64,000 bases of DNA from Oegoconia quadripuncta. Lineage: Eukaryota; Arthropoda; Insecta; Lepidoptera; Autostichidae. The notes beneath the pieces are model-generated. The model had not been told where the DNA came from and ran no database searches. It saw nothing but the letters and a program-made list of their open reading frames with translations. Of this stretch, positions 21,488 through 31,445 are shown piece after piece (position 1 is the stretch's first letter; every line of letters begins with the position of its first letter). The stretch spans positions 30,411,242 through 30,475,241 of the forward strand of contig OX438743.1 in assembly GCA_949316235.1 (NCBI GenBank), read 5' to 3'. The position numbers and the translations under genes were made by a program.

Positions 21488-22072
21488 TGGCTTCATAGAA
21501 GAAGCGTGTGATCTCATAGAAGAGATGTAGGTATTGATAGTAAATAGTTAATGAAAGAATTGACCTTGCACAGGAGGCAAGGAATAAACAGTGGTATAAA
21601 TCTGTATAGCATGACTTAGAACAGAGATATTTATTGAGCCGCAGAATTGATAGAGATAATAGAACCGCAGAGGTAACAATGACACCGTGGCTTTAATATC
21701 TAACCTCATTTTATAGTAGAATGCCAAAGATATTCGGCTTCGTGAGATTAAGACCCTTCTGAGAGTGGTCAAAAGCATGAGTATAGAATTCAAGTAGCGG
21801 CTGCGGATCTATCTGTTGAATTAGAAGGCAGTTGGTTTGTCTCATAGAAGAGGCTCCAATTGGTCTTGAAGAATGGCTATAAGTGGTTTGTCTCATAGAA
21901 GAGGCTCCAATCGGTCTTACAAAAGGGCCAACAGATGGTTTGTCTCATAGAAGAGGCTCCAGTTGATTTTATAAATGAGATTCAATTGTCTAGTAAGCAG
22001 ACTACATTTGGTCTGAAGTGGTTTGTCTCATAGAAGAGGCTCCATTATATTGCGATAGCCTCATAGAAGAGG
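21488..22072 (+). repeat. Leader repeats of element 1 (CTCATAGAAGAG units)
   Basis: Four copies of a ~27-bp unit starting TGGTTTGTCTCATAGAAGAG lie at 21833, 21884, 21936 and 22019, separated by unique sequence. Core-only versions (CTCATAGAAGA) occur near 21490-21527 and 22058-22072. They sit in the untranslated leader between the primer site and the gag start, where packaging and translation signals are expected. Their function is unknown. Confidence 0.8.
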
Positions 22073-22536
22073 TAAAAGATGACTAGTGCTTTGTCATAGA
22101 ATAAAAGCTAATAAAATTAAACGTTTATGAAATTATTTGTTTTATTCTTATTGACCTCCCATAACAATTAAGTCATGTATTTTGATTTTGTCTCCCCTAC
22201 CCAACCTGAGTTTGCCATAGTGCCATCCTTTACTTGAATAATTCCACCGATAGCCGTCATTAAATACGTTCAGTCTGGGATTTTTTTCCCAGAACAATGG
22301 CCTTATTACGAAAATTCCCGGATTACAGGCCATTAAAAAAAAAAAAAAAATTTTTGTTTGTTTATGTGAGTTTGTCGTATGTCTGGATATTTTCTTTCTA
22401 GCCAGCTAGACATTTGTAAACGAAATAAACTAATAAAATAAAAGGAAATATTCTGGTACCTAGAGGGTTTCGTATAACTTTTCATTGAATAACTAGTAAA
22501 AAAGTACGATTGTAAATATAAATTGGCGGAGTCAAG

Positions 22537-25500
22537 ATGGAAGAGGTGGTGCGCATTAGGATTAAGCTCCTGATGGACAACGTTCTAGCACACATGGCTT
22601 CAGCCCAGGAAGCTATAAATAATATCAGTGAACAAACTCATTCCTCATCTTCCAATGTTGAATCAGCAAAGATTGTTATGACCAAATTGAAAGTGTTAAA
22701 TGAGCGATTCATTTCGGAAATGTGTAATTTCTATAAGTACAATAATCAACCATCAGGATCATGTGCTGATGAGGTGACAAAATACACTGAAATCCAAATT
22801 GAAGCAGAAAATTTGATTGCGGAGTTGGAAGTGAAAATAAATTTATCAAGCCATTGTACAACTTCCTCAATAGCTGGACCTAGTAGACTGCCACGAATGG
22901 AGTTAGCTAGATTCAATGGAGACATTCTAAAATGGCACCAATTTTGGGATCAATTTCTGTCAAATGTGGACAGCAGACCAATCAATAATGTTGACAAACT
23001 TTTATATTTACAATCAGTTCTGGATGGGGAAGCAAAACAAGCCATTGAGGGTTTGGATACAACGAGCAAGAATTATAAAATCGCCATAGATACATTAAAA
23101 GAACGATATGGCAAATCTAGTGCAATCATAGATGCCCACTATGTGGCCTTATACAGGGTGAAACCTGCCCACAATAGTGTTAAAGATTGCCGAAATGTTT
23201 TGAGTGAAATTGAAAGACATTTACGGGTTTTGAGTTCGCTTGGTGAAGACGTAGACCATAATCATCTACGGGTAATGATCTGTGAAAAATTCCCAGAGGA
23301 TTTAATTTATGAATTGCGTATAAAATTAGATCAAAATGAGTCAATTGAAAATATAAGGAAGGGTTTGGAACAAATAATTTCAGCAAAAGAAACCTCTAAT
23401 CGGCTCAAGAGAGATAATAAAGAAAACTTTTATACAAGTCAATCCCTGTTTACTGCATCTAAAGGAAAGCAAAAGCGCCATTTTGGACCAGAAAGAAGAG
23501 ATGGACCATTCCATAAAAGAGTAAAAAAGGGTTGTGTCTTTTGTAACCAGGATCACTATAATGACGAATGTCATCTTACATTTAAAGAGAAGAGGGACAA
23601 ATTGGGTAAGAGGTGCTATATGTGTTTTAGAGTGGGACACATAGCAGCGAAATGCTATAACAAGAGAAGGTGTTTCCATTGCAAAGGGGAACACAACAGA
23701 GCTTTGTGCCCATCTAAAGGAAAGGAGCATCCATTGCTGCAAGTTAGCGCTGTTCCTAATGCCACTTTGGTGAGTCATAATATAAATCCAATTGTTGTTC
23801 TTCAAACTGCAATAGCTAAAGTGCGTAAGAATGAAAATGATAGGAATTTTGTAATGTGTAGAATTCTATTGGACTGTGGGAGTCAAAGGAGCTACATATC
23901 ATCAAAAATAGCACAGACTTTGAAGCTACAAAGTATTGAGGATAGTTATTTGATGGTTTATACATTTGGTACAAATACTCCAAAGGAATTTCACAGCCCA
24001 TTGGTGAATATTCATATTGAAACTAAAATTAATAAAAGTAAAAATATTCAAGCAAATGTTATCAATATCATTACAGAGAAAATAGCCGAAGTCCAGAAGC
24101 CCATCTTGCAGCTTATTGAGAAAAAATTAAATCATCCAATTATTATGGCTGATGACAATGCAGAAGGTGAAAGAGTTGATTTATTAATTGGTAACGATTA
24201 CTACTATTCTTTTGTAAATAGTGAGAAAATACGGCTGCAAGATGACTTGTATATTGTAAATACTGATTTTGGATGGATAGTAGCTGGCAAATATCATAAT
24301 ATTAAAGAAAATGAACAAACAATGAGCGTGATCACCTATGCTGAAGAGGTTACGCATTCTCAGGTATGTAATTATGCTATTCCTGACCCTCCATTGCAAG
24401 AGGATAATATTAAAAGGATTTGGGACCTAGAAGCGATTGGGATCACCGATTCTCCCAAGACAAAAAGAGATGAGGAAGCCATCGATAATTTCAATCATAC
24501 TATTCAAGTTCATGGTAATAGATATTACATAAAATGGCCTTGGACAGAATTCCCCCCTGACTTACCAAGTAACCTAGGTCTTGCATATGGCAGGTTGAGA
24601 AGTTTATTTAAAAGAACTAATAAAAATATCTTAAAATTATATGATGCAACTATTAGTGAGCAATTACGTCTAGGTGTAATAGAAGAGGCACCAATGCTAC
24701 CATTAAATAAAAACCATCCTATTCATTACCTGCCCCACCATTGTGTTCTGCAAGAGGGTAAAAGTACTAAACTCAGAATTGTGTATGATGCATCGGCTCG
24801 AATGAAAGACAGTAACAGCCTAAATCAGTGTCTGTTTAAAGGACCTCTATTACTGGAGGATTTGACTGCCATCTTATTACGATTTAGGAGGTACAAATAT
24901 GGAATTGTAGCCGATGTAGAGAAGGCATTTTTACAAGTAGGATTACAAGATGATGACCGTGATGTGACCAGATTCCTTTGGGTAAAAAAGCTCGATGCTG
25001 AGCCAACTGATGAGAATATAATACATCTACGATTTTGCAGAGTTCCGTTTGGTGTTATATCAAGTCCCTTTATACTGGCCGCTACCATTAATTATCATTT
25101 AAGCAAAAGCAATAACGAAATTGCTAAGACAATAATCAATAATATTTATGTTGACAATCTACTGACCAGCATGAATACTCCTGATGAAGTGATCCAGTTA
25201 TATAGTGAAGCGAAGTCAATCTTCAATGAGCTCTCTATGAATCTAAGAGAATGGTGTTCCAATTGTGACGAGTTGATGAATCAAATTAAACCTGGACCTA
25301 TTAAAGATGTAAATGTTTTAGGCTTGACATGGGATCCTAGCAGTGATACACTCACCCTCAAAACCGATATCCAGAAGCTGTTGAGAATCACAGTGAAGAC
25401 AAAGAAAGACATCTTGAAAGTAATCGCATCTGTATATGATCCGTGTGGATTTATTGCACCTATACTCTTACCCACAAAATTATTTCTTCAAGATCTATGG

Positions 25501-27843
25501 AGGTTAAAATTCAAATGGGACACAAAACTTACTGAGGAATTAAAAAATAAATGGAAAGAAACAGTGACAGCTTATGAAGAAATTAGAGAATTTAAGATAC
25601 CAAGGTCATTACTACATGATGATTATCAAGATACTGAGAATGTTACATCTTTCGAACTTCATTGTTTCACCGATTCTTCGATGTTAGCATACACTGCAGT
25701 TGTATACCTCCGAATTGTAAAAGGTGAGAATGCTAAAGTAAGTTTTATAATGTCAAAAACGAGATTGAAGTCGTTAAAAGAAAAGGACGACTTGAAGATA
25801 CCGAAGATGGAACTTCTAGGAGCTCTCATTGGCAGTAGGCTATTGCGTTATATCAAAAAAATGTTACAAATGAACATTAGCAAGGAAATTCTCTGGACAG
25901 ATAGCCAAGTTGTAATAAGTTGGATGAAGACTCATAAGTTGTTATCACCCTTCGTAGCCAGAAGGATAGCTGAAATAAAAGAAAACACAGTTCTACAAGT
26001 GAAATATGTACCATCTAAAAATAATCCCGCCGACGTAGGAACAAGACCACTGAAAGGCGCATTGAAAGAAAGTAGTTGGATATCTGGCCCTGCATTTCTA
26101 AAAGAACGAGAGGCGTGCTGGCCTGCTGATTATGAACATCTTAAGACAAACACCAATGTCGTCGGTGTGGAGGATCTTCCAAGTAATATAGTAGAGAATG
26201 TAGATGAGTCAGTAACATATTCAAGAGAGAATGGGGCTCATACAGGAAGAGAAGGAATGGAGAATGAGGAAAGATCACTAGATGAGAGAAATGAATCACA
26301 AATTCAGAATAATCAAACTGAAGAAATGTTAAAAATTAAAGAGTTACAGAAAGTTCATTTTCCCCGTGAGTATGATAATAAGAGTACTGATTTATCAAGG
26401 TCACTGCAGTTATTTAAAGATGATAATGCAATCCTGAGATGCCGTGGTAGATTTGAAAACACTAACTGGTTAGAAGATAAGAAATACCCAATATTACTGC
26501 CGAGAAACATTGATCATACATTGGATTTAATTAACAGAATTCATCGTGAGAATTATCACGTGGGAGTATCTCACACGCTTGCGTTGTTGAGAAATAAGTA
26601 TTGGGTTCCTAAAGGACGATCACAGGTACAGAAAGCTATAAACAGATGTCCTCATTGTAGGAAGCATGGTGGTGGCCCTTTTAAATTACCTCCGATACCA
26701 GCTTTACAAGGAGAACGTGTAAATTACAGCCCACCTTTTTCTTACACAGGCATAGATTATCTAGGCCCACTATATGTTAACACTGACCATGGTAAAGAAA
26801 AGCGTTGGGTTTGTTTACTTACATGCCTGGCAGTACGAGCCATCCATTTAGAAATTGTTAATGATTTGACAGCCGATGAATGTTTACTTGCACTGAGAAG
26901 ATTTATAGCCACTAGAGGTTTACCAGGGATGGTAGTATCGGACAATGCTCTTCAGTTTAAATTGACAAGTGAAGTTATGTGCAATCAGTACTGTATTGAT
27001 AATCAAATTAAATGGAAATTCATACCGCAGCTTGCCCCGTGGTATGGTGGCTTTTATGAACGGCTTGTGGGACTAGTGAAGCACTGTTTGAAACGCACGC
27101 TAGAGAAGCATTTATTGCGAGACTCTCAATTGCTAACTATAATAAAAGAGGTTGAAGCAGTCGTTAATACACGCCCAATGACATATGTGGGTAGCGAATT
27201 GGAACATGTTCTAACACCTGCTGATTTCCTTCACCTTGGTGGTCCTTTGACGATGTCCCCCTCGAATGTCGACGTCGATAAACCTGTAACTGAAACTAAA
27301 GAAAGACTAATAAATGGATGGAAAAGAGGGCAAATGATAGTACAAGAATTCATTAAAAGTTTCAGTAACCAATACTTACCTAGCCTCAGAGAGAAGCGTT
27401 CTGTACATAAAGAACCAAGAGTAAAATGTGATAGGGTTCCGAAGATTGGTGAAATTGTTCAGATCAAAGCTGAGGGCAACAGAATGTCATGGAAAGTTGG
27501 TAAAATTAAGGATTTAATCAAGAGTGCAGATGGTTACATACGCGTTGCTAAAATAGAGACACAGCCAGGTGAACTATTGACTCGGTCAATAGCCCATCTA
27601 TATCCACTTGAATTAGAAGATTCTGGTTTGCATAACAATGATGAAGTCGTAGAGAGGTTGTTACCGGAGGCGACAAATGAGCAACCACATATACAGAGTA
27701 GACTGGAAACAGAAGTTATATCAGATATTCTACCAGTTCAAGAAGGACCTAATGCAAATGGAAGACCAAAGAGACGCTCAGCAGACAAGGCTAGGCAGTT
27801 ACTTAAAGACTGGACGGCACAACTTATGGCCAATCATTCTTAG
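22537..27843 (+). CDS. BEL/Pao gag-pol polyprotein, element 1
   Basis: 1768 residues, making all proteins for reverse transcription and integration. Order: DUF1759-type gag region (about 125-270); three CCHC-like zinc knuckles (333-391); retropepsin with LLDCGSQRS (D446), where the usual DSG is DCG; reverse transcriptase with DVEKAF (D793) and YVDN (D873, N874) in place of YVDD; RNase H with FTDSS (D1046), MELLG (E1092) and WTDSQ (D1122); integrase zinc finger (H1336, H1341, CPHC from 1371) and DDE core (D1407, D1469, E1508). A DUF5641-like tail follows the integrase. Start: ATG at 22537, after an untranslated leader. No stop or frameshift interrupts it, so it looks intact. There is no envelope. 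The family call is firm; activity is inferred. Confidence 0.93.
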   Translation: MEEVVRIRIKLLMDNVLAHMASAQEAINNISEQTHSSSSNVESAKIVMTKLKVLNERFISEMCNFYKYNNQPSGSCADEVTKYTEIQIEAENLIAELEVKINLSSHCTTSSIAGPSRLPRMELARFNGDILKWHQFWDQFLSNVDSRPINNVDKLLYLQSVLDGEAKQAIEGLDTTSKNYKIAIDTLKERYGKSSAIIDAHYVALYRVKPAHNSVKDCRNVLSEIERHLRVLSSLGEDVDHNHLRVMICEKFPEDLIYELRIKLDQNESIENIRKGLEQIISAKETSNRLKRDNKENFYTSQSLFTASKGKQKRHFGPERRDGPFHKRVKKGCVFCNQDHYNDECHLTFKEKRDKLGKRCYMCFRVGHIAAKCYNKRRCFHCKGEHNRALCPSKGKEHPLLQVSAVPNATLVSHNINPIVVLQTAIAKVRKNENDRNFVMCRILLDCGSQRSYISSKIAQTLKLQSIEDSYLMVYTFGTNTPKEFHSPLVNIHIETKINKSKNIQANVINIITEKIAEVQKPILQLIEKKLNHPIIMADDNAEGERVDLLIGNDYYYSFVNSEKIRLQDDLYIVNTDFGWIVAGKYHNIKENEQTMSVITYAEEVTHSQVCNYAIPDPPLQEDNIKRIWDLEAIGITDSPKTKRDEEAIDNFNHTIQVHGNRYYIKWPWTEFPPDLPSNLGLAYGRLRSLFKRTNKNILKLYDATISEQLRLGVIEEAPMLPLNKNHPIHYLPHHCVLQEGKSTKLRIVYDASARMKDSNSLNQCLFKGPLLLEDLTAILLRFRRYKYGIVADVEKAFLQVGLQDDDRDVTRFLWVKKLDAEPTDENIIHLRFCRVPFGVISSPFILAATINYHLSKSNNEIAKTIINNIYVDNLLTSMNTPDEVIQLYSEAKSIFNELSMNLREWCSNCDELMNQIKPGPIKDVNVLGLTWDPSSDTLTLKTDIQKLLRITVKTKKDILKVIASVYDPCGFIAPILLPTKLFLQDLWRLKFKWDTKLTEELKNKWKETVTAYEEIREFKIPRSLLHDDYQDTENVTSFELHCFTDSSMLAYTAVVYLRIVKGENAKVSFIMSKTRLKSLKEKDDLKIPKMELLGALIGSRLLRYIKKMLQMNISKEILWTDSQVVISWMKTHKLLSPFVARRIAEIKENTVLQVKYVPSKNNPADVGTRPLKGALKESSWISGPAFLKEREACWPADYEHLKTNTNVVGVEDLPSNIVENVDESVTYSRENGAHTGREGMENEERSLDERNESQIQNNQTEEMLKIKELQKVHFPREYDNKSTDLSRSLQLFKDDNAILRCRGRFENTNWLEDKKYPILLPRNIDHTLDLINRIHRENYHVGVSHTLALLRNKYWVPKGRSQVQKAINRCPHCRKHGGGPFKLPPIPALQGERVNYSPPFSYTGIDYLGPLYVNTDHGKEKRWVCLLTCLAVRAIHLEIVNDLTADECLLALRRFIATRGLPGMVVSDNALQFKLTSEVMCNQYCIDNQIKWKFIPQLAPWYGGFYERLVGLVKHCLKRTLEKHLLRDSQLLTIIKEVEAVVNTRPMTYVGSELEHVLTPADFLHLGGPLTMSPSNVDVDKPVTETKERLINGWKRGQMIVQEFIKSFSNQYLPSLREKRSVHKEPRVKCDRVPKIGEIVQIKAEGNRMSWKVGKIKDLIKSADGYIRVAKIETQPGELLTRSIAHLYPLELEDSGLHNNDEVVERLLPEATNEQPHIQSRLETEVISDILPVQEGPNANGRPKRRSADKARQLLKDWTAQLMANHS

Positions 27844-27866
27844 ACCAGATAGATATCAGCTTTGGC

Positions 27867-27874
27867 GCAGGGAG
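27867..27874 (+). promoter_or_regulatory. Polypurine tract, element 1
   Basis: GCAGGGAG directly abuts the 3' LTR, where plus-strand priming starts. It is short but well placed. Confidence 0.5.
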
Positions 27875-28487
27875 TGTCGCCGAAGGCGAATTTATTTGAT
27901 TAGTAAAAGGGATTTTAAAATATAGCAACAAAAGAATGGGTGATTTGTGCTGTAGTGAGGCAAGACAGAGAGGAGAGAAAAAATTAGTAAGTGGCAACAT
28001 TATGATTGTTGTGGTGTGATTTTGGAGGATGGAGTTTTTTTTACTTTCTTTTTTAACATGTTTGTTATATGATTGAACTTAGAAAGAAATAATTACAGAA
28101 ACAAATTATCCATGTAAGTGTTTGAATTATTACTTCCCAGAGCTGATATTGTTGAGATGACGAAAGAGTTCATATCCTTAGAGTACTTATCTTAATTTAT
28201 GCGAGGCATGGGACGGCTGTGAGGGGAGTAGGGAGGCCGTCTAGGGCGAGTGCCCATTTTTTTCGTCACCTTAGCAATGCTTTATATAATTAAATACTTA
28301 ATATGAACATTGAATAATAAGGCGAAGCAGATAACTTTGAGGGAACATCGACATACATAAAAGGAGCACCTTGGGGTGCCTCCAGCTTCTGATGATAAGG
28401 TTGCCTACTTATACTGATCAAAGTAATTTATCTATTAATATGTTACATATTTAATATTTGTATTCTTGTGTTTTCATGGTGACGACA
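27875..28487 (+). repeat. 3' LTR of BEL/Pao element 1
   Basis: 613 bp; reads the same as 20830-21442 throughout. The next five bases, AGGTC, repeat the bases before the 5' LTR. Confidence 0.93.
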
Positions 28488-28492
28488 AGGTC

Positions 28493-29565
28493 CGTTTGAG
28501 GTTTCTGCTGCCACAGAACACAAGACGAAGACCATATCTTTGGATTTTTTGTATTGAAAAATTCTGACCGACGACAATATGTCGAACATGCTCGAATGAC
28601 AAGGAACATAGTTGCAAATCAGGGTGTGTATGACAGATGCTGAGATGCGTCATATACACAGTCCTCAGATTTACTAGTTGAAATTATTTATCAATTGGTA
28701 GGTATGTATCGGTTGATAATTTGGAACAGAATCATCTGGCCTTCACCATCGCGCACCAACTTATCCCAGGAGCGATTAGATGCGTAATCTGATCAATTAT
28801 TTAAAATGGATATATGTCTCTTAATGGACCAAATAAAATTGATTAATTCTTATCGATAAACAGCGAGAACAAAAACGTCAGAATATATAGTTCCCACTCG
28901 CTCAATCAGTTTGATGACATTATATAACGAAGGTCAATCTGCAATCTTTAAGTATTAGTGCTTTAGTTAATACCTATTCTAGGTACTTTAAAGAACAAAG
29001 TTATAAATTTCATACACAAAATAAACAAGTAACTTATCTTGTTGATTTAAGGCCATAAAACTGGATAATGTGATTACGAACTGTAGTTTATTTCAACATT
29101 AAGTGCGGAATCGTAGCGCCGAAACGACCGCTCAATCAGTACAATGCTTATCATAAGTTTGTTAGGTAATTACATTAGCCAAAGTAATTTAAATGCCCAT
29201 AGCTTATCAAGAAGTTCGCGTGACTCGGAAGATTGAGAACCGATGGCTTCACGGTATCGCCAGATATTTAGGCTACCCTAAAATTAGGGTAATCGATCCT
29301 CAGTGGGGTAGTAAGAACGTAAATGAGAAGCGATTTTACGGGATCATTGATAGGTTTATAAGGATTTTTAAAGTGGAAGTCGGTTGGCTTCTTATAGTCG
29401 GCAAAAAAATCGATAAACGTTTTTGTTGATAACACCGACATCGATTAAGGTAAACTTTTGAACTCTTCGATATTTGTGTAGGTAGGTACACCAATATTTG
29501 TGGACTTGTTTCTTTCATCATCCAAACTATTCAAGTGTAGGTATACAAGTGAAAGTAAATAAATA
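28493..29565. other. No recognisable feature
   Basis: Flanking DNA of the retrotransposon; I see no gene or repeat family. The open frame at 29193-29429 shows no domain. Confidence 0.45.
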
Positions 29566-29814
29566 AATATCCTTGGACATACAGCGCCATTTAGTTCCAC
29601 ACTGAGCATTGGCTTGTATTATGGATACAAGATGATTGATATACTACACAAATAATTTTTTTTGTAAATATTTTTTTTTGGATTTTAGAATACATAACTT
29701 GAGTACACAATGTCCGTATACATCATACAAACATATGCCCCTAGAGGGATTCGAACCTGCGATCTTTTGGTATAGCAGTCAGCGTTGCTAACCACTATAC
29801 CAAACAGGTCGTCA
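29566..29814 (-). mobile_element. SINE-A, full-length
   Basis: Minus-strand copy with a complete tRNA-like head: GACGACCTGTTTGGTATAGT at the 5' end (about 29814 downward), B box GGTTCGAATCCC, body with ATACAAGCCAATGCTCAG, and TGGCGCTGTATGTCC near the 3' end. The best guide copy for the family with 57598-57859. Confidence 0.8.
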
Positions 29815-30130
29815 ATTCGTTTCATTATAAAATTATGTTACAATACCTACCTAAATAAATACAAAATATTCCTCTTTTGCCACAAAATATAAAATATGAG
29901 CTACTCCCTTACTATTATCACTTTTGCCTGACCCTGCTTCGTAAAACTTTGATTTAAGTCGACGAGATCGGAAGATAATCAAGGTTAGGGGAAGAAAACC
30001 TGATCAAGATTGACGATCCAAGCCACCGCTGCAGGTGACGTAGGCAATTTCGATTCGAACACGGTACGGAACGACGATCCTTTGAGACAATGCTTACCAA
30101 GAAAATAATGATAATTTCCAACAAAAGGAA

Positions 30131-30958
30131 TTAAAGAAAGAAAGAAAGAAAGAAAAAATTCTTTATTGTACACAGCTTAAAAATATACACAGTGATATTA
30201 TTTTAACCGGTGTACAAAGGCGGTCTTATCGCTTATAGCGATCTCTTCCAGACAACCATGGCAAAGAAACTTAATATAATACACTACTACTGCGTAGCGT
30301 AAAGCAAACTACAAAAGTAAAACATATCTAAATCCTTATACCATAATATATATAAATGATAAATATACCTAACATTCAAACAATAGTAATAATATATAAT
30401 CATAATTATAAATACAGACTAATGGGCATAACTACATAAAATACTACAAAATATATAAATATATACTTACATAAACAAAATAAATACCATTATAATGTTT
30501 TAACATCAAAGCGATAAGTAATGCTCTCTTAAACGCCGTTTAAACACCGCTAGCGACTCAGCGCAACGAATAATGCGAGGCAACTCATTCCACAATTGGA
30601 CAGATTTTGCTGCATAGGAGTCATAAAAATAGCTGGTACGACAGCTGACAGGCTTTAACAAATTGTCGAATTTGGACCTTAAATTCACGTTATGATCTGA
30701 TCCCAAAAATTTGAACTGCTCTTTGAGATAAGGGGGAGTTACGGAGCTATATAAAATATTAAAGAGGAGCGAGGCAACTCATTCCACAATTGGACAGATT
30801 TTGCTGCATAGGAGTCATAAAAATAGCTGGTACGACAGCTGACAGGCTTTAACAAATTGTCGAATTTGGACCTTAAATTCACGTTATGATCTGATCCCAA
30901 AAATTTGAACTGCTCTTTGAGATAAGGGGGAGTTACGGAGCTATATAAAATATTAAAG
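30131..30958 (-). mobile_element. LINE family B 3' end with partial ORF and tandem duplication
   Basis: A 5'-truncated non-LTR retrotransposon on the minus strand. The 3' end lies at a GAAA microsatellite (30131-30157) beside TTCTTTATTGTACACAG. The frame ending at 30506 translates to AAKSVQLWNELPRIIRCAES then LAVFKRRLREHYLSL, the usual C-terminus of this LINE type. The interval 30575-30764 is repeated without visible change at 30769-30958. A related 3' UTR on the plus strand lies at 55745-55865. Confidence 0.75.
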
Positions 30959-31101
30959 TTGGTAGTATAACCAATTGAAATTCAAGTTTCGAGATCAATT
31001 ACAAGGTTATTTATAAGGCAATGAAGTAACAATTTGTAACAAACATAATTAGATGTATTACTAATTTTATTTACGAGTTGATGCACGTATCAGTCTCTCA
31101 T

Positions 31102-31211
31102 CATATCAGTCACAGAACGTCGACTTCTCCCATAGATTTCCAAAGCAACTGGTTGAAGGCCTACATCCAGCAACTTCCCGCGACCTTGATTAGGTCGTCC
31201 GTCCACCATTT
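31102..31211 (-). mobile_element. RTE-like LINE fragment
   Basis: Minus-strand translation gives WWTDDLIKVAGSCWM, a stop, then LLWKSMGEVDV, the same C-terminal region as the fragment at 19336-19808. Short and dead. Confidence 0.6.
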
Positions 31212-31239
31212 ACTAGTATACAGCAGTAGGTATTACCAA

Positions 31240-31445
31240 AGGCATGTATTTTTGTAACTAAAGCAGTATTTTGCAACGTTCTTCTTTTTGAAAGACTTGA
31301 GACCTGTCCACAATCTCACCTGGTAGAAAGTGACGATAGCGGAATATGAAGCACGTGATTCCAGTAAATGTCTATTCATCCTATACTTGAAGATCTCAAG
31401 ATTGTAACAGTAGGGAAACAGTGACGCCGGCATGCAGGAAGTTCC
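31240..31445 (-). mobile_element. LINE family A 3' fragment
   Basis: The minus-strand frame has MPASLFPYCYNLEIFKYRMN then RHLLESRASYSA, followed by the family's tail (CCACAATCTCACCTGGTAGA on the plus strand). 5'-truncated. Confidence 0.7.

Larger units (their letters stand above)
20830..28487 (+). mobile_element. Complete BEL/Pao LTR retrotransposon 1
   Basis: 7658 bp, flanked by a 5-bp target duplication AGGTC (20825-20829 and 28488-28492). The order is 5' LTR, primer site, ~1.1 kb leader with repeats, one gag-pol frame, short purine tract, 3' LTR. The LTRs have the same length (613 bp) and I found no difference between them by eye, so insertion was recent. There is no envelope gene. The domain order and integrase after RNase H fit BEL/Pao. 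Confidence 0.95.

Noticed and set aside
21831..22072. CRISPR-like array
   Set aside because: The repeats are regularly worded but uneven in spacing, have few units, and sit in a retrotransposon leader in a eukaryotic genome.
27844..27874. Envelope gene after gag-pol in either BEL/Pao element
   Set aside because: Only ~30-60 bp separate the pol stop from the 3' LTR, leaving no room for one.
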